Shown: positions 8,449 to 16,527 of the stretch, piece by piece
How the letters are laid out: every line of letters begins with the position of its first letter
Numbering within the stretch: the stretch's first letter is position 1
Source of the DNA: Methylotuvimicrobium buryatense 5G
Lineage (GTDB): Bacteria; Pseudomonadota; Gammaproteobacteria; Methylococcales; Methylomonadaceae
Direction of reading: 5' to 3'
DNA length: 64,000 nt
Assembly (NCBI RefSeq): GCF_000341735.1
Contig: NZ_KB455575.1
Span: 1,515,422-1,579,421, forward strand
Program-made: the position numbers and the translations under genes
The notes under the pieces: model-generated
What the model was told of the DNA's origin: nothing
Database searches by the model: none
Seen by the model: only the letters and a program-made list of their open reading frames with translations

Positions 8449-8961
8449 ATGATGAATAAAAACTTACCCATTCTGATTTTCGGCTACGGCAACCTTAGCC
8501 GGGGCGATGATGCGCTCGGCCCATTACTACTGGAAATGATTCAGGAACGAATGACAACCGGTTCCGTCGAAATTTTGAACGACTTTCAATTACAAGTCGA
8601 ACATGCTCTCGATCTTGAAGACCGGAATCTGGTATTGTTTATCGATGCCTCGGTCGCCTGCGCCGGCGCGTTCGATTTCAAGGAACTCAAACCTGCCCAT
8701 GACAAGAGTTACACCACGCATGCGATGAGCCCTGCCGCCGTGTTGCAAGTGTATCAAACCATCAAACACCAAAACCCTCCGCCGTGCTTCTTATTGAGCA
8801 TTCAAGGCGAACAATTCGAATTAGGCAGCGATTTAAGCTCGAAAGCGCGGGAAAATTTGCAAAGAGCCGGTCATTATGCCGAACAATTATTAAAACAGCC
8901 GAATGTCGACGCTTGGCGTAAACTAGCAGAAAAAGCTCTGTTAGGAACAAGCACGAAATAA
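8449..8961 (+). CDS. [NiFe] hydrogenase maturation protease (HoxW/HyaD family)
   Basis: This is a 170-residue endopeptidase that trims the C-terminus of the large hydrogenase subunit after nickel insertion. It has the family start IFGYGNLSRGDDALGP, with the metal-binding acidic residue. Further blocks are LQVEHALDLEDRNLVLFIDAS and THAMSPAAVL, followed by LLSIQGEQFELG. The pattern is closest to the HoxW type serving NAD-reducing hydrogenases, which is an inference. No hydrogenase structural genes are in the window, so it is separated from its partners. Start codons at 8449 and 8452 are both possible; AGGA lies just upstream. Confidence 0.88.
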   Translation: MMNKNLPILIFGYGNLSRGDDALGPLLLEMIQERMTTGSVEILNDFQLQVEHALDLEDRNLVLFIDASVACAGAFDFKELKPAHDKSYTTHAMSPAAVLQVYQTIKHQNPPPCFLLSIQGEQFELGSDLSSKARENLQRAGHYAEQLLKQPNVDAWRKLAEKALLGTSTK

Positions 8962-8965
8962 CTTC

Positions 8966-9078
8966 GACAAATGCAGAAAATGCAGGAGCAAAGGCTTTGC
9001 CAGCATAGAGCTGACATAGCGTATCTAAAGGGAAGTATTCAAGGCGTCCTTTGACGGACATCCCTGTGCCGAATTAAA
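8966..9078 (-). repeat. Family A copy A3, degenerate fragment
   Basis: It contains ATGCAGAAAATGCAGGAGC joined to AAAGGCTTTGCCAGCAT and the core complement GGCGTCCTTTGACGGACA. Both outer ends are missing. It starts 4 bases after the hydrogenase protease stop. Confidence 0.7.
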
Positions 9079-9157
9079 AAAGTAGTCCTCATTAAAGCAA
9101 ACCGTCTCCGACTACGCTCGAGAGTAAGAGACGGCCGGCTTTAACGCTTGAACGCGC

Positions 9158-9550
9158 TTAATGGCTGATCATCCAAGGCCTTTGCGAAGGAAAGACTTTA
9201 CTTCCGTCTTGCATCAATATCACTTGCTGTCTCAAACTGCTACGATCGGGATGCTTCAGAAGCAACCCTTTGTTGCTACTGCACCCGCAATTCTTGGTGT
9301 GCTTGTGTTCGAGAATTTGATCCTCCCGGCTGTCTGCGGTCGAGAAAACCGGTTCGTGACGCGACTTTTCGTTGATACTCATCGCTTTACGCTTGTCCGG
9401 CGCCATTGCAAGCACCTCGGGCGGTATCATGATAATCCGCGGACTCGAGGTTTGGCAGTGCGGACAAGCCTGTGGAGCGCTGCTTTCTTCGAACGTTGCT
9501 AAGTCGTGGAAAATGCCGTGTTTCGGGCATTTATAGTCATAGAGCGGCAT
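9158..9550 (-). CDS. fmdB: FmdB family zinc-ribbon protein of the formamidase operon
   Basis: The protein has 130 residues. The N-terminus MPLYDYKCPKHG and ACPHCQ form the CxxH/CxxC zinc ribbon typical of the FmdB family (putative regulators found beside amidase genes). A second metal-like cluster, KNCGCSS, lies in the C-terminal half. The role of FmdB is not firmly established; regulation of formamidase expression was proposed in methylotrophs. It is the last gene of the urt-fmd operon and starts at an ATG with TAGGAG upstream. Repeat A4 separates it from fmdA. Confidence 0.85.
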   Translation of the reverse strand: MPLYDYKCPKHGIFHDLATFEESSAPQACPHCQTSSPRIIMIPPEVLAMAPDKRKAMSINEKSRHEPVFSTADSREDQILEHKHTKNCGCSSNKGLLLKHPDRSSLRQQVILMQDGSKVFPSQRPWMISH

Positions 9551-9568
9551 CGCTATTCTCCTAAGTTA

Positions 9569-9730
9569 ATATACCTTTCGCACTTCAAATTTCTGCAGAG
9601 CCTAAGGAGGCATCGGGGTGCTCGGCAAAGGCTTTGCCAGCATGGATGCTGGCATAGAGCCTACATGGATGTATTCACGGCGTCCTTTGGCGGGCACCCC
9701 GGTGCCGAATTTTGATCTGCGATGAGTATA
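9569..9730 (-). repeat. Family A copy A4, inside the urt-fmd operon
   Basis: A complete copy fills the space between fmdA and fmdB. It stops at the base next to the fmdA stop codon and 18 bases before the fmdB start. Its strong hairpins could alter mRNA level between the two genes. Confidence 0.87.
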
Positions 9731-10960
9731 TTACAGATCGGGTGACAACGGCACGTCGACATCGCCGGACAACTCCTTTTTCGGCCCTTCCGAATTCGGC
9801 TTGACGTTGAATTCGAAGATATCGGTCGGCAACCAAAGCGTCGCGCAGGCATTCGGAATATCCACGACGCCGCTGATGTGCCCTTGCACCGGCGCAGTAC
9901 CTAAAATGGCATAAGCTTGGGCTTTCGAATAACCGAATTTCGTCAAATATTCGATCGCATTTAAACAAGCCTGACGATAAGCAATATGAACATCGAGATA
10001 ATGTTGCTTGCCGGACTCGTCGACCGAAATACCTTCGAAGATTAAATAATCGTCATACTGGGGTTTGATCGGACTCGGCTTGAAAATCGGATTTTTGATT
10101 CCGTATTTTTTCATGCCGTCTTTGATCAAACCGACCCGAAGATGCGTCCAACCGGCCATTTCTATCGCGCCGCAAAATGTGATTTCGCCGTCGCCTTGAC
10201 TAAAATGCAAGTCTCCCAAGCTAAGACCGGCATTCTTAACATAAACCGGAAAGTAGACCGTCGAACCTCGAGACAGGTCTTTGATATCGCAGTTTCCGCC
10301 ATGCTCGCGGGGAGGTACCGTTCTTGCAGCTTCGGCCGCCGCTGCCTTTCCAGCATCGCCGCTCATACGTCCCATATGAGCCGTATCGGCATAAGGCAGC
10401 GTTGCCAAGGGCGGAACCCGGTCCGGCTCCGTATCGTAAAGGGCTTTTTCCCGCGTATTCCATTCATCCAACATTTCTTTTGAAGGCAGAGTGCCGATCA
10501 ATCCGGGATGAATCAAGCCGGCAAACTCGACGCCGGGAACATGACGAGACTTCGTAAACATGCCGTTGAAGTCCCAAATCGATTTTTGCGCCTCGGGAAA
10601 ATGTTCGGTTAGAAAGCCGCCGCCGTTCTTTTTTGAAAAAAAGCCGTTAAACCCCCATTGACTGTTTTCAAAAGCCCCGATATCGAGAATATCGACAACC
10701 AGCAAATCCCCTGGCTCCGCACCTTCCACACCGACCGGCCCGGACAAAAAATGCACTTTCGATAAATCGACGTCGCGCACATCATCGGCACTATCGTTGT
10801 TGTTAATTTGTCCTCCGGTCCAATCGTAGGATTCGATGATGAAATCGTCACCCGGTTTAACCATCGCCACCATCGGTATGTCCGGGTGCCACCGGTTATG
10901 AATCATGTCGTTTTCATAAGGTGATTTACTTAAATCGATTTTGATAATGGTTTCAGCCAT
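9731..10960 (-). CDS. fmdA: Formamidase (acetamidase/formamidase family)
   Basis: The 409-residue protein hydrolyses formamide (or acetamide) to formate (or acetate) and ammonia in the cytoplasm. Family blocks are visible: IHNRWHPDIPMVAMVKPGDDF near residue 20, GPVGVEGAEPGDLLVVDIL near 75, and EHGGNCDIKDLSRGS. FSQGDGEITFCGAIEMAG also matches, and the length fits FmdA. The start has AGGAGAAAGGCT upstream. It lies 35 bases after urtE, so it is cotranscribed with the ABC transporter. This points to short-chain amides as at least one transported substrate. No urease genes are seen in the window. Confidence 0.94.
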   Translation of the reverse strand: MAETIIKIDLSKSPYENDMIHNRWHPDIPMVAMVKPGDDFIIESYDWTGGQINNNDSADDVRDVDLSKVHFLSGPVGVEGAEPGDLLVVDILDIGAFENSQWGFNGFFSKKNGGGFLTEHFPEAQKSIWDFNGMFTKSRHVPGVEFAGLIHPGLIGTLPSKEMLDEWNTREKALYDTEPDRVPPLATLPYADTAHMGRMSGDAGKAAAAEAARTVPPREHGGNCDIKDLSRGSTVYFPVYVKNAGLSLGDLHFSQGDGEITFCGAIEMAGWTHLRVGLIKDGMKKYGIKNPIFKPSPIKPQYDDYLIFEGISVDESGKQHYLDVHIAYRQACLNAIEYLTKFGYSKAQAYAILGTAPVQGHISGVVDIPNACATLWLPTDIFEFNVKPNSEGPKKELSGDVDVPLSPDL

Positions 10961-10995
10961 AGCCTTTCTCCTGACAAAGTTTTAATGATTAATAC

Positions 10996-11685
10996 TCATA
11001 CCGATAAATAAGCCGCCACCTTGGCTTCATTGAGCGTTGCACGCTCTTCCTGATGAACGATTTCCCCCTTTTCGAGAACGATGATGCGGTCGGCGATTTC
11101 AAGCGCAAAACTCAACACTTGCTCCGACACGACAATCGATAAACCGCGCGTATCGCGTATTTTTTTTAACGTCCGAGCCATTTCGCGAATGATCGAAGGT
11201 TGAATACCCTCGGTCGGTTCATCCAACAGCAATAATTTAGGCTTGCTGGCCAACGCCCTGGCGATTGCCAATTGCTGCTGCTGTCCTCCGGATAAGTTCC
11301 CGCCTCGGCGATTTCGCATCTCTTCGAGTACCGGAAATAACTCGTAGAGATCGTTAGGAACGATCTTTTCCCCGGTACTGGTCAAACCGGTTTCAATATT
11401 TTCTTTGACCGTCATCGTCGAAAAAATCATCCGCCCTTGCGGAACGAAACCCAGACCTTTCGACACCCGCTGATGGCTTTTGAGTAACGTCAAGTCGACG
11501 TCGTCAAGTTGAACCTCGCCCTTTGCGGTAGGAATCATTCCGATCAACGATTTCATCAACGTCGACTTACCCATGCCGTTGCGTCCCATCACGGCTACGA
11601 TTTCTTTCGGTTTTACATCGAAATTCAATCCGTGCAGCACTTCGCTTTGCCCATAGGCCACGTGGTAATCTTTAACGCTCAGCAT
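10996..11685 (-). CDS. urtE: Urea/short-chain amide ABC transporter, ATP-binding protein UrtE
   Basis: A 229-residue LivF-type ATPase. It has Walker A GRNGMGKST (about residues 35-43), the signature LSGGQQQQLAIARAL and Walker B KLLLLDEPTEGIQPS. GIQPS in place of the LivF GLAP motif is characteristic of UrtE. It works with UrtD on the inner face of the UrtBC permease. AGGAGAAAACAAA lies ahead of the ATG; 24 bases separate it from urtD. Confidence 0.93.
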   Translation of the reverse strand: MLSVKDYHVAYGQSEVLHGLNFDVKPKEIVAVMGRNGMGKSTLMKSLIGMIPTAKGEVQLDDVDLTLLKSHQRVSKGLGFVPQGRMIFSTMTVKENIETGLTSTGEKIVPNDLYELFPVLEEMRNRRGGNLSGGQQQQLAIARALASKPKLLLLDEPTEGIQPSIIREMARTLKKIRDTRGLSIVVSEQVLSFALEIADRIIVLEKGEIVHQEERATLNEAKVAAYLSV

Positions 11686-11709
11686 TTTGTTTTCTCCTGA
11701 TTCGACCGA

Positions 11710-12459
11710 TTAATGGCCGAGATAGACTTCGATAACTTTGGGATCGTTTTTGACTCGCTCCATCGAACCTTCGGACAGCACTTTGCCTTGGTGCATAACG
11801 GTAACCCGATGAGCGATGTCTTCGACAAACTGCATATCGTGCTCGATGACGATTACCGAGCGGCCTTGGGTAATCCGGTTCAACAGTTCGGCGGTTTTTT
11901 TGCGTTCCGCAACCGACATGCCGGCAACCGGTTCGTCCAGCATCAATAAATCCGGTTTTTGAATCAGCAACATGCCGATCTCAAGCCATTGCTTTTGTCC
12001 GTGGCTCAATAAGCCGGCCGGTTTATCGAGATCGTTCTGTAAAAAAATGATTTCAGCTATATTTTCGACTTCTTCGATCACTTCACGGTCGCGCTTAAAC
12101 ATTAACGAGCCGAAAACGGACCGTCCTCGCGGGTATGAAATTTCAAGATTTTCAAACACACTCAAATCGTCGTATATCGAAGGATTTTGAAACTTTCGTC
12201 CAACGCCGTGATGGACGATTTGGTGTTCTTTCATTCGCGTCAACTCTTCTCCGCGAAACTTGATCGACCCGGAGGTGGCTTGAGTTCGTCCGCAGATCAA
12301 ATCGAGTACCGTCGTTTTTCCTGCGCCGTTCGGACCAATGATGACGCGTATTTCCCCCTCGTCGACGTAGAATGACAAGTCATTGACCGCCTTGAAACCG
12401 TCGAAAGAAACCGTCAACCCTTCGACGGCTAAAACGAAATCTTCGTGCTTAGTCGACAT
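11710..12459 (-). CDS. urtD: Urea/short-chain amide ABC transporter, ATP-binding protein UrtD
   Basis: This is a LivG-type ATPase of 249 residues from the ATG at 12459. It has Walker A GPNGAGKT, a signature-like LLSHGQKQWLEIGMLL and Walker B LLMLDEPVAGMSVAERKKT. SHGQKQWLEIGM distinguishes UrtD from LivG. The start is set by GGAGG upstream and by homology beginning at KHEDFVLAVEGL. The longer frame to 12690 is only the antisense continuation into urtC. It overlaps the urtC end by 11 bases. Confidence 0.93.
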   Translation of the reverse strand: MSTKHEDFVLAVEGLTVSFDGFKAVNDLSFYVDEGEIRVIIGPNGAGKTTVLDLICGRTQATSGSIKFRGEELTRMKEHQIVHHGVGRKFQNPSIYDDLSVFENLEISYPRGRSVFGSLMFKRDREVIEEVENIAEIIFLQNDLDKPAGLLSHGQKQWLEIGMLLIQKPDLLMLDEPVAGMSVAERKKTAELLNRITQGRSVIVIEHDMQFVEDIAHRVTVMHQGKVLSEGSMERVKNDPKVIEVYLGH

Positions 12460-13717
12460 ATACGCCTCCTTCCAACTTTTCATCGGAACTTGGCGCCATT
12501 GTCCCGACAGTTTCGGGTTTAGAGATAGGTTTTGAAACCACTCTATTTTTCTCTTCCAAGGCCTCCTTACCCACAGTTTCTTTTGACGAATCCGTCCGCA
12601 TGATAGAAGCACCCAGTCCGGCTGTTTTGCCGCTATACCAAGCAGGCAATTTCGGCTCGATGTAGCGCTTGAATAGACTGGCCAAGCCATTCGGAAATGC
12701 CATCACGACCGCGATGAACAGCGCTCCCATCGCAAACAGCCAAAGCTCTGGGAATGTCTCGGAAAATATCGTTTTAGCCCAATTCACCAACAACGTACCG
12801 TAAACTGCGCCAAGCAAGGAAAGTCGACCGCCCACCGCGCAATAAATCACCATTTCGATCGATGGAACGATGCCGACGAAGGAAGGCGACATAAAGCCGA
12901 CCTGCAGCGTGAACATCGCGCCGCCGATCGCAGAAAACATTGCGCTCAGACAAAAGACGAATATTTTGAAGTTGGCTACGTCGTAACCGGAAAACCGGAC
13001 TCTGTCCTCTCGATCGCGCATCGCGACCAGAATACGTCCAAGTTTTTTATAACGGATAAATTGTGAAAGTAACAAACATATAAAAAGAGCGGCCGAACAG
13101 ACATAATACAAAATCACTTTGGCAGAATCGGAACGAATGTCCCAACCTAACAATGTGCGTAAATCGGTGATACCGTTGACTCCGCCCGTATAGCCTTGTT
13201 GGCCGATAATTAAAATGGTCATGATCGCCGCGATGGCTTGCGTGATGATCGCAAAATAAACCCCACCGACCCGAAGCTTGAACATCGCCACGCCTATGAT
13301 GAATGCAAACAGCGTCGGCAATAGAACGATCGCCGACAACGCAAAAGGAAGTTGCCGAAAAGGCTCCCACCACCAAGGCAATTCGGTGATCTGATTCCAG
13401 TCCATGAAATCGGGTATGCCGGGAGTGGATTGAATTTTGGTCGACTCGGGATCGCTGGCTTCCAATTTGAGAAACATCGCCATGCAATATCCGCCCAAGC
13501 CGAAAAATACTCCCTGCCCCAAGCTCAAAATGCCGCCGTATCCCCAGCACAAAACCAAGCCGAGCGCGACAAAGGCATAGGTCAGATATTTACCGATCAA
13601 ATTCAATCGAAATACATCCAAAGAGAGCGGGATAATCGCTAACAGGATGACCGCCAACAAGACATAGCCAAGCACTTCCTGCCTTGACATAAATCGAATA
13701 TTGCTCCGTTGCCGCAT
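12449..13717 (-). CDS. urtC: Urea/short-chain amide ABC transporter permease UrtC
   Basis: A polytopic LivM-type permease of 422 residues with about 8-10 hydrophobic segments. Family motifs are WGYGGILSLGQGVFFGLGGYCMA, QQGYTGGVNGITDL and the coupling region AMRDREDRVRFSGYDV. The ATG at 13717 follows GGGGGAG. An earlier in-frame codon at 13753 has no such site. The C-terminal tail of about 60 residues after YIEPKLPAW is hydrophilic and longer than usual. Confidence 0.92.
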   Translation of the reverse strand: MRQRSNIRFMSRQEVLGYVLLAVILLAIIPLSLDVFRLNLIGKYLTYAFVALGLVLCWGYGGILSLGQGVFFGLGGYCMAMFLKLEASDPESTKIQSTPGIPDFMDWNQITELPWWWEPFRQLPFALSAIVLLPTLFAFIIGVAMFKLRVGGVYFAIITQAIAAIMTILIIGQQGYTGGVNGITDLRTLLGWDIRSDSAKVILYYVCSAALFICLLLSQFIRYKKLGRILVAMRDREDRVRFSGYDVANFKIFVFCLSAMFSAIGGAMFTLQVGFMSPSFVGIVPSIEMVIYCAVGGRLSLLGAVYGTLLVNWAKTIFSETFPELWLFAMGALFIAVVMAFPNGLASLFKRYIEPKLPAWYSGKTAGLGASIMRTDSSKETVGKEALEEKNRVVSKPISKPETVGTMAPSSDEKLEGGVYVD

Positions 13718-13730
13718 AGGAAACTCCCCC

Positions 13731-14657
13731 TTATTGACGAATTTTGAGAGCAAAAAGCCCTTGAGGACGCAGCATCAGTATGCCGACGACAATCAAAAGC
13801 GTGATGACCTTGGCCATAGATCCGCTCAAGAAAAATTCCAAAGTCGATTGCGATTGTGAAATCGTAAACGCGGAGGCAATCGTGCCGATAAGGCTCTGTG
13901 CTCCGCCGAATACGACGACTAGAAAGGTATCGACAATATAGAGTTGACCCGAAGTCGGTCCTGTCGAACCGATCATCGTAAACGCGCTGCCAGCGATACC
14001 GGCGATGCCGCAACCGATGCCGAACGTGTAACGGTCGACCTTCCCCGTATCGATGCCGACCGCTCCTGCCATGGGTCTATTCTGAACGACGGCCCGCACT
14101 TGCTTGCCCCAGAGTGAGCGAAACATCAAGAAATAGACGCCCGACGCTATAAACAAGGTCAAAACCATCACGAAGATGCCATTGATCGGTACCTCTATCG
14201 TTTCGGTCATGGCATACGATCCCATCATCCATTCCGGAAGAGTCACGCCGACTTCTCGGGCACCGAAAACGGTACGGTACAATTGTTGAAGAATCAAACT
14301 GAGCCCCCAAGTCGCCAATAAGGTATCGAGAGGCCGCTTAAATAGAAACCGGATCATACCCCACTCGACCAACACGCCCAGCGCGAAACACACTAAGAAA
14401 GCCAGAGCCATCGCTACAAAAAAGTAGCCGTCGAATAAAGCCGGCAAATAGGTTTCGAAAATATGGGATGTTAAATAGGTTGTATAGGCGCCCAAAATCA
14501 TGAATTCGCCATGGGCCATATTGATGACGCCCATCTGACCGAAAATGATCGCCAATCCCAATGCCATGAGCACTAAAACCGAAAATAAAATCAAACCGGC
14601 AAAACCCTGCATGAATAAAATATCTGTCAGTTCCGCCATTGAATATTCTTCAAACAT
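13731..14657 (-). CDS. urtB: Urea/short-chain amide ABC transporter permease UrtB
   Basis: A 308-residue LivH-type permease with the diagnostic GQMGVINMAHGEFMILGAYT block, LATWGLSLILQQLYRTVFGAREV, and repeated membrane helices. It pairs with UrtC as the membrane channel. It starts at an ATG with AGAGGATCGAGTC upstream; a second ATG six codons in (MAELTD) is also possible. The urtC start follows after 13 bases. Confidence 0.92.
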   Translation of the reverse strand: MFEEYSMAELTDILFMQGFAGLILFSVLVLMALGLAIIFGQMGVINMAHGEFMILGAYTTYLTSHIFETYLPALFDGYFFVAMALAFLVCFALGVLVEWGMIRFLFKRPLDTLLATWGLSLILQQLYRTVFGAREVGVTLPEWMMGSYAMTETIEVPINGIFVMVLTLFIASGVYFLMFRSLWGKQVRAVVQNRPMAGAVGIDTGKVDRYTFGIGCGIAGIAGSAFTMIGSTGPTSGQLYIVDTFLVVVFGGAQSLIGTIASAFTISQSQSTLEFFLSGSMAKVITLLIVVGILMLRPQGLFALKIRQ

Positions 14658-14698
14658 GACTCGATCCTCTTTGCTAACGGTCGGATTTTTTTAAATTG

Positions 14699-14727
14699 CC
14701 TCTCTCCCTCAAATACCGGGAGAGAGG
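14699..14727 (-). promoter_or_regulatory. Intercistronic stem-loop between urtA and urtB
   Basis: Perfect 10-bp arms CCTCTCTCCC (14699-14708) and GGGAGAGAGG (14718-14727) enclose a 9-base loop. No U-run follows it in the direction of transcription. A role as a processing or stability element, or a partial terminator that raises urtA over the membrane genes, is more likely than full termination. Confidence 0.7.
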
Positions 14728-14764
14728 TTTCAAATGTTGACGGCGCGTGCCGGAGTCAAAGGTT

Positions 14765-16045
14765 TTATTGATAACCTACCGGGAAAGGGTTCGGTTCGAT
14801 CAATTCCTCGCTTTCATAAACGACTTTATATTGACCGTCTTTTTGCGCTAAACCGACTCGAGTCTTGGACCACAAGTGATGATTTTCATGAATGCGAACA
14901 TAGCCTTCCGGTGCGGTCGTCAACTCGATACCCGGCGATGCGGCACGGATTTTATCGATATCGAACGAACCGGCTTTTTCGACGGCAGCTTTCCACAACC
15001 AGGGACCCAAGTAGGCTGCTTGGGTGACGTCGCCTATCACGATATCTTGTCCCCATTTGTCTTTGAATGCTTGCACGAACGCTTGATTGTTCGGATTGTC
15101 GAGGCTTTGAAAATATTTCATCGCGGCATAAGCCCCTTCGATATTTTCACCGCCGATACCCAAAATTTCGTCTTCGGTCACCGAAATCGTCAACAAAAGC
15201 GGCTTTTCTTTAGTCAAGTCAATACCGGCCGCCTTGAGCTGCTTATAGAAGGCAACATTGGAACCGCCGACCACGATGGCATAGATCACATCCGGCTTTT
15301 TCAACTTGATTTTATTGATCACCGAATTGAATTGCGTGTGCCCTAACGGATAATATTCTTCGCCTACAACTTTTAATCCCAGTTTTTCAATATGTTTTCT
15401 GGCGATCTTATTGGAGGTACGGGGCCAGATATAATCCGAACCCAACAAGTAAAAAGTTTTTGCGCCTTTTTCCTTGACCACCCAATCGATACCAGCGATG
15501 ATTTGTTGCGTCGCTTCCTGGCCGGTATAGATTACGTTGGGAGATTGTTCGAGCCCTTCATAGAAAGTCGGATAGTACAGCATGCCGTTATATTGCTCGA
15601 AAACAGGCAGAACGGCCTTGCGCGAGGCCGAAGTCCAACACCCGAAAACGGCGGCGACTTTGTCGTTGACCAATAATTTTTTCGATTTTTCGGCGAAGGT
15701 CGGCCAATCGCTGGCACCGTCCTCTTGAATGTATTCGATCTTACGGCCGAGCACGCCGCCCATGGCGTTTATCTGATCGATCGCAAGCTTTTCCGCTTGC
15801 ACCGATCCGGTTTCGCTAATCGCCATCGTACCGGTAACAGAGTGCAAAATACCGACCGTAACCGTATCGTCGGTCACTGCCAATCCTGTCGTATTGACCT
15901 CACTTGTCGGGGGGTTGGCCCAACTAAGGGTGGAAGATGCCAAGATCAGACCCAGCGGAAAAGCAATCAATGTTTTAATAAAACTCCGGCGCTTGAATAC
16001 CGGAGAATTGTCCCGGCTCCCACTTTCATAATTAAAGATACACAT
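14765..16045 (-). CDS. urtA: Urea/short-chain amide ABC transporter, periplasmic binding protein UrtA
   Basis: The 426-residue product has an N-terminal twin-arginine-type signal (KRRSFIKTL followed by a hydrophobic stretch to SWA). It thus appears to be exported folded by Tat, as is common for UrtA. Type I periplasmic binding protein features follow: VTVGILHSVTGTMAISE, INAMGGVLGRKIEYIQEDGASDWPTFA, then AVFGCWTSASRKAVLP and YYPTFYEG. These fit urea/amide binders better than branched amino acid binders. I chose the ATG at 16045 because GGAG lies 9 bases upstream; an in-frame TTG at 16060 has none. It is first in the operon. Confidence 0.93.
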   Translation of the reverse strand: MCIFNYESGSRDNSPVFKRRSFIKTLIAFPLGLILASSTLSWANPPTSEVNTTGLAVTDDTVTVGILHSVTGTMAISETGSVQAEKLAIDQINAMGGVLGRKIEYIQEDGASDWPTFAEKSKKLLVNDKVAAVFGCWTSASRKAVLPVFEQYNGMLYYPTFYEGLEQSPNVIYTGQEATQQIIAGIDWVVKEKGAKTFYLLGSDYIWPRTSNKIARKHIEKLGLKVVGEEYYPLGHTQFNSVINKIKLKKPDVIYAIVVGGSNVAFYKQLKAAGIDLTKEKPLLLTISVTEDEILGIGGENIEGAYAAMKYFQSLDNPNNQAFVQAFKDKWGQDIVIGDVTQAAYLGPWLWKAAVEKAGSFDIDKIRAASPGIELTTAPEGYVRIHENHHLWSKTRVGLAQKDGQYKVVYESEELIEPNPFPVGYQ

Positions 16046-16136
16046 GTTTAAGCTCTCCAAATTAAATTTTGTTTGGTTCGCTGACAGTGTCCGGCAAAGC
16101 GCTTCGTTTAACCATTAGGCGGATGCTCACCCGCGT

Positions 16137-16152
16137 TACGTCATTTGACGTA
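16137..16152. promoter_or_regulatory. Palindrome upstream of urtA, candidate operator
   Basis: TACGTCA-TT-TGACGTA is a perfect 7-bp inverted repeat. It lies about 92-107 bases upstream of the urtA start in the divergent region shared with the permease-kinase gene. Its size and position fit a dimeric regulator site. The assignment to the LuxR-type response regulator next door is inference. A second, AT-rich inverted repeat ACATGCT...AGCATGT lies at 16200-16232. Confidence 0.45.
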
Positions 16153-16350
16153 TGCCCTTCTCTATAGCTAGCTGTTAATCTTCCAATATAAATTTCATAA
16201 CATGCTGATTTATTATTATATTTTTAGCATGTAGCAAGCCATTCCAACGAGTATATTTCGTTATGAATTCAATAGACATAAAGTCGACAAGAGTACTTTT
16301 CAGCAACTCATTATCCATCGGCATTGATCGATTCAAGCCATGAGCTTTGT

Positions 16351-16515
16351 CAGCAATTCCCAATTTGGGGATCAAAAAGGGTGTGGGGTGTGCTTGGCGA
16401 GGATGTCGGCAGCGGGGAGCTGCCGCCAAGCCCCCATGGATGGGTTTACGGCGTTCCTCGACAGGCATACCCCACACCCTAAGATCGGCGAAAATGCCCA
16501 AACCGGGAACTGCTG
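16351..16515 (-). mobile_element. MITE-like family B copy B2, with 9-bp target duplication, in the urtA/permease-kinase intergenic region
   Basis: This full-length 165-bp copy is flanked by the perfect direct repeat GAGCTTTGT (16342-16350 and 16516-16524). Its right end abuts the kinase gene: the last base of the element plus the duplicated GAG forms GGAG, 9 bases before the ATG at 16528. Confidence 0.9.
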
Positions 16516-16527
16516 GAGCTTTGTTGC

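Noticed and set aside
9731-16045. Branched-chain amino acid (Liv) transporter
   Set aside because: SHGQKQWLEIGM, the UrtE-type GIQPS, the UrtA blocks and the adjoining formamidase fit the urea/short-chain amide type better.
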